From NCBI GenBank assembly GCA_040881995.1, contig JBBECD010000204.1:9406-73405 (forward strand): DNA of 64,000 nucleotides, written 5' to 3'. Source of the DNA: JAQCEJ01 sp040881995. GTDB taxonomy: Bacteria > Planctomycetota > Planctomycetia > Planctomycetales > Planctomycetaceae. Below the pieces are notes generated by a model. It worked only from the letters and a program-made list of their open reading frames with translations. It made no database searches and was not told where the DNA came from. The position numbers and the translations under genes are program-made. Positions 56,666 to 64,000 of this stretch are shown in pieces (within the stretch, counting starts at the first letter, position 1; every line of letters begins with the position of its first letter).

Positions 56666-58033
56666 CTACTTCCCAATACAAAACTGGCTGAAGATCTGGT
56701 CGAGCACGTCATCGGTATAAACCGCGCCGACGATCCGGCCGACGTGGTTGAGGGCCTGCCGCAGTTCACCGGTGATGAGTTCATCTCCCAGGTCTGCATC
56801 GACCGCGGTGAGCGCCTCATCGATCGCCTCGATCGCCGCCGTGAGACTGTCGTGACACCGCGCGGCGGTGCTCCCCAGCCAGAGCGATTCGCCGGCGGCG
56901 CTTCCGGTCAGTTCGGCCGCGATGGCTTGATTGAGGGCCTCCAGTCCGCTGCCGAGCAGGGCGCTGACGGCGAGTCGATCATCATCAGCGCGCGGCGCCG
57001 TCGCGGCGAGATCGCTTTTCGTGCGGATGCGAATGACCGGCCGGCCGCACAACGACAGTTGATCGCGCAAAAAAGCGTCCACGGTCGAATTGTCCGCGGG
57101 CTCGCAGAGCACGATGACGTCGGCGCGTTGCCATTGATCGGTGCGCAGTCGTTGCGCGTGACCTTCGATTCCCTCATCGGACTGTTCCCAGCCCGCGGTG
57201 TCGATCAGTTCCCATGAAGAGTTCCGCCACGTGATCACGTGACTCAAATAGTCGCGAGTCGTGCCGGCTTCGTCGGAAACGAGCGCCGCCTGTGCGCCGA
57301 TGAGGGCGTTGAACAACGTGCTCTTGCCGGCGTTGGGCAGGCCGGCCAGCGCGACTCGCGGCCTGCCGATCGACTGCATGCGGTTTTGTGATTGCCGCTC
57401 GATTTCGAGCAGTTCGCGGCGTGCCAATGTGAGCCGATTCTGCACTTCGGCGCGAGAGACGAATTCGATGTCCTCGTCGACGAAATCGAGTCCCGCTTCC
57501 AGATCGGCGAGCAATTCGAGAAGCTGTCGGCGGATGTGCGTAAATCGTCCCGAAATTCCCCCCGCGAGTTGTTCCAGCGCGATGCGAAATTCGTTCTGCG
57601 AGGCGGCGTCGATCACCCCGAGCACCGCTTCGGCTTGTACCAGATCGATCTTCCCGGCGAGAAACGCCCGCAATGTAAACTCTCCCGCGCCGGCGGCACG
57701 GGCTCCGGCGCGAAACAGTTCCGACAGCACGGCATCGACCAGCGGCGGCGATCCCGACAGATGAATCTCGGCGAGCATCTGACCCGTGTAACTACGCGCA
57801 TTTGGCCAGAAATAGACCGACGAAGATATCGGACAGGGCAGGCTCGAAAGAACAATGCGGCCGGCGTGGTTCTGTGCTTTGACGGCGGAGTCCCAGCGGT
57901 CACGATCTTCAGGGTGAAACAGCGAACCGACGATGTCGCGCGTCCGCGGACCGCTGATGCGAATCAGACTCAACCCGCCCGGACCGGGGGCCGAGGCGAG
58001 AGCGGCGATCGTGTCGTCGAGTCGAAAGTTCAT
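56666..58033 (-). CDS. mnmE: tRNA uridine-5-carboxymethylaminomethyl modification GTPase MnmE
   Basis: 455 residues. N-terminal folate-binding domain (DDTIAALASAPGPGGLSLIR), helical domain with GEFTLRAFLAGKIDLVQAEA, inserted G domain: G1 GLPNAGKST (231-239), G2 GTTRD, G3 DTAGW (278-282), G4 TKSD (338-341) where NKxD is typical, and the C-terminal FCIGK with the essential Cys452. Works with MnmG to modify U34 of several tRNAs. The Asn-to-Thr change in G4 is seen in some functional GTPases and does not by itself suggest loss. Convergent with nusB. Confidence 0.95.
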   Translation of the reverse strand: MNFRLDDTIAALASAPGPGGLSLIRISGPRTRDIVGSLFHPEDRDRWDSAVKAQNHAGRIVLSSLPCPISSSVYFWPNARSYTGQMLAEIHLSGSPPLVDAVLSELFRAGARAAGAGEFTLRAFLAGKIDLVQAEAVLGVIDAASQNEFRIALEQLAGGISGRFTHIRRQLLELLADLEAGLDFVDEDIEFVSRAEVQNRLTLARRELLEIERQSQNRMQSIGRPRVALAGLPNAGKSTLFNALIGAQAALVSDEAGTTRDYLSHVITWRNSSWELIDTAGWEQSDEGIEGHAQRLRTDQWQRADVIVLCEPADNSTVDAFLRDQLSLCGRPVIRIRTKSDLAATAPRADDDRLAVSALLGSGLEALNQAIAAELTGSAAGESLWLGSTAARCHDSLTAAIEAIDEALTAVDADLGDELITGELRQALNHVGRIVGAVYTDDVLDQIFSQFCIGK

Positions 58034-58049
58034 GTCGCGGGCTCGACGA

Positions 58050-59951
58050 TTACAACGTACGGAGAAAAGAAATCAAGTCGCGAAGTTCGCCGTCGCTCAG
58101 CGCGTCACCGGCGACCTTGTCGGGACGATGGGCTCCGGTGAGCACTTGCTCCAGCGTCTCGGCCCGGCCGTCGTGCAGAAAACGCCGGCGATGCCGCAAC
58201 CCGCGCAGCGACGGCGGATTGTATCCCTTGTAATAATCGCGAGTCGTTTCCAGCCCGACCGTAATCGCCTCAGGTTTGGTGAAATACGTTCCTTGATGAC
58301 AGCTCGCGCAGCCCCCTTTGCCGTTGAAAATGTTTTGGCCGCGCGCGATTGATGCGGTGAGTTCATCCGTTGCCGGCGAATCGTTTTCACCGGCAGGATG
58401 CAGCGTTTCGAGAAACGCATAGATGGCGGCGAGGTCTTCTTCGGTAATCTCTATTTCGGAATTCATCGTGTCGGTGAGCGACTTGCGAATGGAGGCGGTG
58501 AGATCGTGTTGCCAGCCGTGCCAGGTCCACGGTCCGGTGTGGGTGACGCCGCGGAGCGACGGGACGAGTTTGAACGTATCGAGCGTGCCGTCGTTGACGG
58601 TGTCGAACGTCTGGCCGCTGGTGTGGCCGTCTGTGTGACAGGTATGACAACTGAACCAACTGTTAAGCGTGCGGTCGGCATCGTAAAAAATCGCTTCGCC
58701 GCGGCGTGCCAGACTGGGCGTCTCCGGTCCGCCGAGCGAGAGTGTCTTTATCACTTGCGCAGAGTTGACGTCGACGATTTGAATGGCGTTCGACAGAGAA
58801 TTCGTCGCCCAGATCGTGTGATCGTCCACAAACTTCAGGTCACACGGCCGCCCGCCGAGTTCGACGCGCCGTAACATGTCGGGTTTGTACTGAAACAACG
58901 GCGGAAGAAAATCACCCGGATCGGCCGACGGCCAGACCATCGCCTCGTTGTTGAGCAGCAACAGTTCATGACTTCCGCCGCACGTCACGCCCCACCATTT
59001 TCCGCCGGGGCTGACGGCGACGGCGTTGGCATCGCCGGCGGCGTTGCCTCGCGGGTCGAGGCCGAGTTGTTTCTGCTCCCAGTACGGTCCTTCGGGGAGC
59101 GGAATTTTCGTGAGCCGATTGTCGATCGCCCAGCCCCACTCGATGTTATCGGGATGAATCGGAAACGCACGATTGATCGCGCCGGTGACATAGACGTGCG
59201 ACGAGTCGGGTGCAATAAAGGGCTTGCCGAGATTGAACGCGCGGTCGAACACGAAACGTTTTTGCTTCAACTCCTTCGTCCGGGCATCGTGGACGAAGAC
59301 TTCGCCGGGAGTCGAGCAGCACGTCACCAGCCATCGCTGATCGGGAGAGACGGCAATCGTCCGCGGATGACCGCCGACGGGAATGCGATCGCTGATCTCC
59401 CCCGCAGGCCATGTCACGGCCGCGACGGCGTCTTCTTCGGTGAGACAGACGAAGATGGTCTTCACCGTAGCGGCATCTTGCGATGTCGCGAGCGCCAAGC
59501 CGCGCGGTTCGTCGCCGACGGGAATCCGTTGCTGCAACGCGAGCGAATCGGAATGCACTTTGTAGATGGCCAGTTGATCGCTGTGCGTCAGCGACACTGC
59601 GATGTGTTGATCGTCGATCCACACGATATCCCACGGGCCGGTTCGCACTTCCAAATCAACGGCGGGGGAAACGCATGGCGACTCGAACAAAAGCTGCGCA
59701 TTGGCAAGCGACACGATCGAAATCGAATCGGACGTGTGATTGACGACCGCGACCCGTTGCCGATTCGGCGAGATGGCCAGCGCGTTGGGGCTGCGATCGA
59801 CGTCGGCGGGAACTGCCGTTGCGGGCGGACCAGAACGGGGTGGTGCGGAGTTTCCGGCGTTCTCGTGCATCAGCAAAACCGCCGTCGCGAAAACGACGCC
59901 CAAGGACGCGATGTACAACGGCCTGATGGGACGACAAGACATGGCATTCAT
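58050..59951 (-). CDS. exported propeller fused to di-heme cytochrome c
   Basis: 633 residues. Signal anchor (PLYIASLGVVFATAVLLM), YVTN-type propeller from about 60 to 390 (ALAISPNRQRVAVVNHTSDS, TIAVSPDQRWLVTCC), then a cytochrome part with two CxxCH motifs: CHTCH (in SWFSCHTCHTDG) and CASCH (GGCASCHQG). The layout resembles cytochrome c peroxidase/MauG-like di-heme domains (RGQNIFNGKGGC, FLHDGRAETLEQVL). A periplasmic redox role is expected; the substrate is unknown. ATG at 59951 fits the signal; MNQQQF at 59993 is an alternative. Downstream of it, mnmE follows after 16 bases, so they may share a message. Confidence 0.88.
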   Translation of the reverse strand: MNAMSCRPIRPLYIASLGVVFATAVLLMHENAGNSAPPRSGPPATAVPADVDRSPNALAISPNRQRVAVVNHTSDSISIVSLANAQLLFESPCVSPAVDLEVRTGPWDIVWIDDQHIAVSLTHSDQLAIYKVHSDSLALQQRIPVGDEPRGLALATSQDAATVKTIFVCLTEEDAVAAVTWPAGEISDRIPVGGHPRTIAVSPDQRWLVTCCSTPGEVFVHDARTKELKQKRFVFDRAFNLGKPFIAPDSSHVYVTGAINRAFPIHPDNIEWGWAIDNRLTKIPLPEGPYWEQKQLGLDPRGNAAGDANAVAVSPGGKWWGVTCGGSHELLLLNNEAMVWPSADPGDFLPPLFQYKPDMLRRVELGGRPCDLKFVDDHTIWATNSLSNAIQIVDVNSAQVIKTLSLGGPETPSLARRGEAIFYDADRTLNSWFSCHTCHTDGHTSGQTFDTVNDGTLDTFKLVPSLRGVTHTGPWTWHGWQHDLTASIRKSLTDTMNSEIEITEEDLAAIYAFLETLHPAGENDSPATDELTASIARGQNIFNGKGGCASCHQGTYFTKPEAITVGLETTRDYYKGYNPPSLRGLRHRRRFLHDGRAETLEQVLTGAHRPDKVAGDALSDGELRDLISFLRTL

Positions 59952-60264
59952 GTGAATCTCACTTCGAACGGTTGCGAATTGCTGTTGATTCATCGAGCTA
60001 AAGGAAAAGTAACGTCCGTCCGCATCCCATCTTAACAGAGTTTGAGAGATGCGAAACCCGTTTTGGCGGCGACAAACGCCAGCCGATTGTATTTTGGGGG
60101 AAAGTCAAAGCCAATATCGGTGTCGAAAACTGATTTTTTCTCAAAAATGAGGATTCTCTTCGCGGGTTTCGGAATTACAAACTGCTGGCATAGCACGGCT
60201 TGCACGCAAATCGGTCATCGCATACCATGCCGGCTCCTATGCGGACGGTCGGCAGCGGGATGCA
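59952..60264. other. intergenic between divergent genes
   Basis: About 310 bases between the cytochrome protein gene (minus) and nuoA (plus). It should hold the promoter of the minus-strand gene. No repeat or structured RNA stands out. Confidence 0.4.
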
Positions 60265-60292
60265 TTGGATCGATGGCGTCTCCCGCTACAAT
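60265..60292 (+). promoter_or_regulatory. likely promoter of the nuo operon
   Basis: TTGGAT (60265-60270), a 16-base spacer and TACAAT (60287-60292). A start near 60299 gives a leader of about 17 bases containing GAGGAAA before the nuoA ATG. Confidence 0.45.
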
Positions 60293-60315
60293 AGACATTG
60301 AGGAAACTCGACAGA

Positions 60316-60705
60316 ATGGACAGTGAACTTGCGACGTTTCAGCCCGTGCTGATCTACATCGTCGTCCTGATCGGGTTCGTGATCACGAACCTGATTCTCG
60401 CGCACACGATCGGTCCCCGCAAGAAAACGGCCGTCAAGCAGATGCCGTACGAATCGGGAATGGACCCGATCGGCGACGCGCGTCAGCCGTTCGACGTGAA
60501 GTTCTATCTGGTCGCCATTTTGTTTCTGGTTTTCGACGTGGAACTGCTCTTTTTGTATCCCTGGGCGGTCAGTGCTTACGCCGGTCCTAACGGCATCGAT
60601 CCCGCGTTGGGCGATCTGGTGTTCGGCGTGATGCTGGTGTTCATGGCGACCCTCATCATCGCCTATGTTTATGCATGGCGGAAGGGAGTCTTCCGATGGC
60701 GGTAG
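60316..60705 (+). CDS. nuoA: NADH-quinone oxidoreductase subunit A
   Basis: 129 residues, three membrane helices. Signature KQMPYESGMDPIGDARQPFDV followed by FYLVAILFLVFDVELLFLYPW, including the loop and acidic residues near the quinone channel known from complex I. Cytoplasmic membrane. First gene of the nuo cluster with GAGGAAA before the ATG. The stop overlaps nuoB by 10 bases, so they are coupled. Slightly shorter than the 147-residue E. coli form at the N-terminus. Confidence 0.96.
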   Translation: MDSELATFQPVLIYIVVLIGFVITNLILAHTIGPRKKTAVKQMPYESGMDPIGDARQPFDVKFYLVAILFLVFDVELLFLYPWAVSAYAGPNGIDPALGDLVFGVMLVFMATLIIAYVYAWRKGVFRWR

Positions 60706-61271
60706 AACTGCCGGAAAATGTGTTTATGACTCAACTCGACGCCGCCGCCAACTGGGCGCGCTCGAATAGTTTGTGGCCGATGCCCTTTGCGACGGCCTGT
60801 TGCGGCATCGAACTGATGGCGACCGGCGCATCGCGGCACGATATTGCCCGCTTCGGCGCCGAAGTGATGCGATTCAGTCCGCGGCAGTGCGACTTGCTCA
60901 TCGTCGCGGGACGGGTGGTCATGAAAATGTTGCCGGTGCTGCAGCGCATCTGGCTGCAGATGCCCGAGCCGAAATGGTGCATCTCGATGGGGGCCTGTGC
61001 CTGTACGGGCGGGGTGTTCGATACCTACGCCGTCGTGCAGGGGGTCGATCGGTTTATTCCCGTCGACTTGTACGTGCCGGGATGCCCGCCGCGTCCCGAG
61101 CAACTGCTGCGCGGGCTGATCGAACTGCAAGAAAAAATCATGAAGACCGGCACGTTCACCGGTCACGAGTTCGCCAAGCGGACGTTGCCGGAAGGCCCGC
61201 TGCCGATGGAAGCGGAGGAGATTCGCCGCAGCCGGGAAGAGCAGAGGCTGACTCAGACGGATGAAAAGTAG
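60696..61271 (+). CDS. nuoB: NADH-quinone oxidoreductase subunit B
   Basis: 191 residues, carries the N2 [4Fe-4S] cluster next to the quinone site. Ligands seen: tandem Cys in ATACCGIELM, Cys in ISMGACACTGG and Cys in VPGCPPRPE. RHDIARFGAEV and SPRQCDLLIVAG are further typical parts. The ATG at 60696 lies inside the nuoA end with AAGGGAG upstream; the frame extends earlier but without family similarity. The C-terminal 35 residues are charged and variable. Peripheral arm of complex I. Confidence 0.96.
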   Translation: MAVELPENVFMTQLDAAANWARSNSLWPMPFATACCGIELMATGASRHDIARFGAEVMRFSPRQCDLLIVAGRVVMKMLPVLQRIWLQMPEPKWCISMGACACTGGVFDTYAVVQGVDRFIPVDLYVPGCPPRPEQLLRGLIELQEKIMKTGTFTGHEFAKRTLPEGPLPMEAEEIRRSREEQRLTQTDEK

Positions 61272-61305
61272 AACGGACGTTAATTGAGATGCTGTGAGTC
61301 TCTTC

Positions 61306-61359
61306 GTCGGAGTACAGCCTTTAGGCTGTCTTGAAACAGGGTAAAGCCTGTACTCCGAC
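61306..61359. repeat. inverted repeat GTCGGAGTACAG between nuoB and nuoC
   Basis: GTCGGAGTACAGCCTTTA (61306-61323) pairs with TAAAGCCTGTACTCCGAC (61342-61359) with one mismatch. It sits inside the operon, where it may lower transcription of the distal genes or stabilise the upstream message. Confidence 0.8.
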
Positions 61360-61379
61360 AATTCGAAGGATCATCGTTG

Positions 61380-61874
61380 ATGAACATCGAAGAACAACTG
61401 ACGGAGAAATTCGGAGCGAATTCCTTCGAATTCAGTCAATTTCGCGATAACCGCCGTGTGGTCGTTTCGGCGGATCGTCTGCTGGCGGCTCTCACGTACC
61501 TGAAAAACGACGCCGGTTTCGATCAACTCACCGACATCACGGCGGTCGATTATCTCGAATTTCCCGATGCCGTCGACCGATACGGCGTCGTCTATATTTT
61601 GCTCAATACGCAAACCGGCGCACGGCTGATCGTCAAGACGTTGATCAACGAGCCCGACCCGCAGTTGCCCAGCGTCTATTCGCTGTGGCGCGGAGCGGAC
61701 TGGCTCGAACGGGAAGTCTTCGATATGTTCGGCATCGCTTTCAAGGGACACCCCGACCTGCGGCGAATTCTGATGCCTGAAGAATTCACGGCGTTTCCGC
61801 TGCGAAAGGATTACCCCTTGCGAGGGCGAGGCGAACGGCATAATTTCCCCGTGATCACCCGCGCGGAAAGCTAA
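61380..61874 (+). CDS. nuoC: NADH-quinone oxidoreductase subunit C
   Basis: 164 residues. Conserved end: WLEREVFDMFGIAFKGHPDL, RRILMPEEFTAFPLRKDYPL, the 30-kDa subunit signature. The N-terminal half is variable with LTDITAVDYLEFPD. It is separate from nuoD, unlike the NuoCD fusion of enterobacteria. ATG at 61380 has AAGGA 9 bases before; a TTG one codon earlier is not needed. Part of the peripheral arm connecting to NuoB and NuoD. Confidence 0.96.
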   Translation: MNIEEQLTEKFGANSFEFSQFRDNRRVVVSADRLLAALTYLKNDAGFDQLTDITAVDYLEFPDAVDRYGVVYILLNTQTGARLIVKTLINEPDPQLPSVYSLWRGADWLEREVFDMFGIAFKGHPDLRRILMPEEFTAFPLRKDYPLRGRGERHNFPVITRAES

Positions 61875-61944
61875 ACGCCGTTTCGCGTTTTGACCATTGA
61901 CATTTTGATTTTGACAGTGCGACATCATCTGAAGGCTCGCTGAC

Positions 61945-63165
61945 ATGCCTTTCACAATATCGGAACTGGCGACGGCCAACGCGACGGATAAGGAGTATCT
62001 GTGGACGCTCAACTTCGGGCCGCAACATCCCGCGACGCATACCACGCTGCGGTTGATTCTGACGCTCGACGGAGAGCGGGTCGTGCACGCCATTCCCGAT
62101 ATCGGCTTTCTGCATAGCGGTTTCGAGAAGCTCGCCGAAGATCTCAGCTACAATCAGTACGTCACCATCGTCGACCGGATGAACTATATTTCGCCGCTGG
62201 CGAACGAAGTCGCCTGGCATCATACGGTCGAAAAACTGATGGGGATCGAGTTGACTCCCCGCTGCAAATACGTGCGGACGATTCTCGCCGAACTGATGCG
62301 GCTGCACGACCATTTGCTGAACGTCGGCACGACGGGGCTTGATCTGGGAGCGTTTACCGTCTTTTTGTACGCGTTTCAGCAGCGGGAATTGATTTACGAT
62401 ATCTGCGAATATGCCTCCGGACAGCGGTTTCATTCCAGTTTTACCCGCGTCGGCGGCATGCTCTACGACGTCGACCTCGACTGGGTCGATCGCGTTCGCG
62501 ATTTCATTAAACAGTTTCCCAAAACGCATGCCGAAATTCATCGCCTGCTGACCCGCAACCGTATTTTCATCGACCGGACCAAAGGGATCGGCGTGCTCAG
62601 CCGCGAGGACGCCGTCAATTACAGCGTCACCGGACCGCTGGCCCGTGCGAGCGGCGTCGTCCGCGATCTGCGGAAGGACGATCCGTATCTGGCGTACGCC
62701 GATTTCGATTTTCAGATCGTGTGTGCGAAAGAGGGGGACTGTTATGCCCGCTACCTGGTCCGCATGCAGGAGTTGATGGAGAGCGTCCACATCATCACGC
62801 AGGCGATCGAGAACATTCCCAGCGGGCCGATCAACGTCGATCCCGAGGGGAAAGCCGTGCTGCCGGCGAAGACCGACGTGTACCGCAGCATCGAAGGGCT
62901 GATTCAGCATTTCGAAATCATGATGCCCAACCGCGGTTTCATTCCCCCGATCGAAGAACTTTACGCCGCGACCGAATCCCCGAACGGCGAACTGGGATTT
63001 TATATCGTTAGCGACGGCAAGCCGAATGCCTATCGGGCCCGCACACGGCCGCCGTCGTTCATTCATTTCAGCGTTTTCCCGCACATGATGAAGGGGCACA
63101 CGCTGAGCGACGTGGTCGCGGTTCTGGGGAGTCTGAACATCATCGCTGCGGAGTTGGATCGATAA
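61945..63165 (+). CDS. nuoD: NADH-quinone oxidoreductase subunit D
   Basis: 406 residues. 49-kDa subunit. Seen: LNFGPQHPATHTTLRLIL with the quinone-site His, IGFLHSGFEKLAEDLSY, RTILAELMRLHDHLLNVG, SFTRVGGMLYDVDLDW and the C-terminal HMMKGHTLSDVVAVLGSLNI. The quinone headgroup-binding Tyr lies in SYNQYVTIVDRMNYIS. It ends in ELDR as in most homologues, so the gene is complete. Follows nuoC after 70 bases and precedes nuoE after 161 bases that hold no recognisable structure. Confidence 0.97.
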   Translation: MPFTISELATANATDKEYLWTLNFGPQHPATHTTLRLILTLDGERVVHAIPDIGFLHSGFEKLAEDLSYNQYVTIVDRMNYISPLANEVAWHHTVEKLMGIELTPRCKYVRTILAELMRLHDHLLNVGTTGLDLGAFTVFLYAFQQRELIYDICEYASGQRFHSSFTRVGGMLYDVDLDWVDRVRDFIKQFPKTHAEIHRLLTRNRIFIDRTKGIGVLSREDAVNYSVTGPLARASGVVRDLRKDDPYLAYADFDFQIVCAKEGDCYARYLVRMQELMESVHIITQAIENIPSGPINVDPEGKAVLPAKTDVYRSIEGLIQHFEIMMPNRGFIPPIEELYAATESPNGELGFYIVSDGKPNAYRARTRPPSFIHFSVFPHMMKGHTLSDVVAVLGSLNIIAAELDR

Positions 63166-63326
63166 GACAACAAAAGATGAGATGTCACGAAAAGGCGCGA
63201 AAGCGCAAAGTTGAATTGAAACGATCGGAATGGTTCGATTTTCTTTTTCTCGCCTTGGCATGAAAAAATGATTTCATTTCCGCGTATCGGCGGTCATGGA
63301 ATCGAGATCATAGTGGAGTCGTATTA

Positions 63327-63800
63327 ATGAGCGTTTTAAGCGACGAAATCAAGGAGCGGATTCGGGCGGAGTTTCCGAAGTATCCGAACAAACGGGCCGT
63401 CACGCTGCCCGCGCTGCACATCGTGCAGGATGCCATGCGGCAGGTGTCGACCGAGGCCGTTCGCGAGATCGCCGCGATGCTCGAACTGCACCCCGCGGAA
63501 GTGCACGACACCATGTCGTTTTACGGATTTTTCCGCGATGAGAAAGCTCCGCTCGGCAAGAAACGAGTCTGGGTCTGCCGCAGCATTTCATGCATGCTGC
63601 GCGGCGGCGAAGAACTGCTGGCGGACGTCTGCCGCGACCTGGGTCTGAAGCCGGGAGAAACCAGCGCCGACGGGTCGGTAACTTTGGAGTTCGCCGAATG
63701 TCTCGGCGTGTGCGAAGGCGCTCCCTGCGTGCTGGTGAATGATGAGTGTTACCCGAACATGACGGCGGAAAGCACAAGAGAATTGTTGAAGAAAAATTGA
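63327..63800 (+). CDS. nuoE: NADH-quinone oxidoreductase subunit E
   Basis: 157 residues, thioredoxin-like [2Fe-2S] protein carrying cluster N1a. The ligand Cys are in VCRSISCMLRGGEEL (C-x4-C) and FAECLGVCEGAPCVLVND (C-x3-C). The N-terminal helical part includes ALHIVQDAMRQVSTEAV and MSFYGFF. It receives electrons near FMN of NuoF. nuoF would be expected next but is not within the window; only repeats follow to the end. ATG at 63327. Confidence 0.96.
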   Translation: MSVLSDEIKERIRAEFPKYPNKRAVTLPALHIVQDAMRQVSTEAVREIAAMLELHPAEVHDTMSFYGFFRDEKAPLGKKRVWVCRSISCMLRGGEELLADVCRDLGLKPGETSADGSVTLEFAECLGVCEGAPCVLVNDECYPNMTAESTRELLKKN

Positions 63801-63801
63801 A

Positions 63802-63904
63802 TTGTAGGGTGGTGTCGAGCGACGGAACGTCGCGCTGACCCGCCGTCGAGGTTTTATTGCGGTGGGTCAGCGTGGCAAGACTGCCGCTCGACACCACCCT
63901 ACAA
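63802..63904. repeat. 103-nt near-perfect hairpin repeat after nuoE
   Basis: TTGTAGGGTGGTGTCGAGCG (63802-63821) is exactly complementary to 63885-63904. Inside, CGCTGACCC (63833-63841) pairs with GGGTCAGCG (63864-63872). It starts at the nuoE stop. A half copy is at 46674-46717. It interrupts the expected nuoE-nuoF junction. Confidence 0.85.
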
Positions 63905-63917
63905 GACGAGGAATAAA

Positions 63918-63948
63918 GGCACCCTCACCCCGGCCCTCTCCCGAGGGC
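63918..63948. repeat. CCCTCACCCCGGCCCTCTCC repeat, truncated copy
   Basis: Same as the left half of 55284-55321, with the right arm shortened to CGAGGG. The final 50 bases of the window contain no gene that can be supported. Confidence 0.6.
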
Positions 63949-64000
63949 TGCACTTTACGAGAAAGTTTTGAGAAAGAGGGCTTGTGAATTTATGCTGAAT

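Noticed and set aside
61855..63261. 468-codon open frame antisense to nuoD
   Set aside because: nuoD is certain from conserved motifs; the opposite frame has no recognisable features.

Overview
The window reads as a chromosomal piece of a planctomycete, probably Planctomycetaceae. The reasons are a PVC-type heme-binding dehydrogenase next to a GDSL-like gene, a Ser/Thr kinase with an N-terminal zinc ribbon, YVTN-propeller proteins, a lone class 1-type dihydroorotate dehydrogenase, moderately high GC, and intergenic spaces packed with short palindromic repeats. A run of 10 N at 28751-28760 shows that this is a scaffolded assembly. I saw no rRNA, tRNA, CRISPR array, prophage or intact insertion sequence. 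The only transposase trace is a decayed REP-associated (RAYT-like) N-terminus at 12335-12460.

Layout. 1-1.2 kb: minus-strand run of small genes (NTF2-like, two small proteins, VOC protein). 1.3-11.9 kb: two tandem P-type ATPases, a tandem universal stress protein, a 1100-residue hybrid histidine kinase and a cold-shock protein, suggestive of ion and stress physiology. 12-14.7 kb: RAYT remnant, then an exported propeller protein plus a Tat-type Fe/Mn superoxide dismutase. 14.7-16.3 kb: a 1.6-kb gene-free stretch of palindromes, a 21-bp tandem repeat and two parS-like sites. 16.3-24 kb: dihydroorotate dehydrogenase-like protein, exported alpha/beta hydrolase, secreted protein of unknown function, Ser/Thr kinase, CPBP protease. 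24.3-32.6 kb: rimO interrupted by an in-frame TAA, pgsA, dihydroorotase, a two-module esterase-like protein, tsaB. 32.8-39 kb: PVC dehydrogenase, SGNH protein, Ldh-family oxidoreductase. 39-45 kb: small membrane proteins, an acetyltransferase, a coupled HEPN-like two-gene module, tsaE, M81 peptidase plus MFS transporter. 45.8-58 kb: a C26-type amidotransferase lacking its Cys, aspartate kinase, polA, coaE, rho, ribH, nusB, mnmE. 58-64 kb: propeller/di-heme cytochrome c protein, then nuoA-E.

How the genes work together. The last third is mostly housekeeping: replication (polA), termination and antitermination (rho, nusB), cofactors (coaE, ribH), tRNA modification (mnmE, tsaB, tsaE) and respiration (nuoABCDE). 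The most unusual material is non-coding. At least eight repeat families recur here, some as composites, and one can supply sequence next to a start codon. There is also a 75-nt stem-forming element present twice (45434-45508 and 52590-52664) with a compensatory base change, and an intergenic region between polA and coaE with crossing inverted repeats. Coding oddities are the rimO nonsense codon, the Cys-to-Ser amidotransferase, the superoxide dismutase with altered outer-sphere residues, and the second P-type ATPase with substituted ion-site residues.
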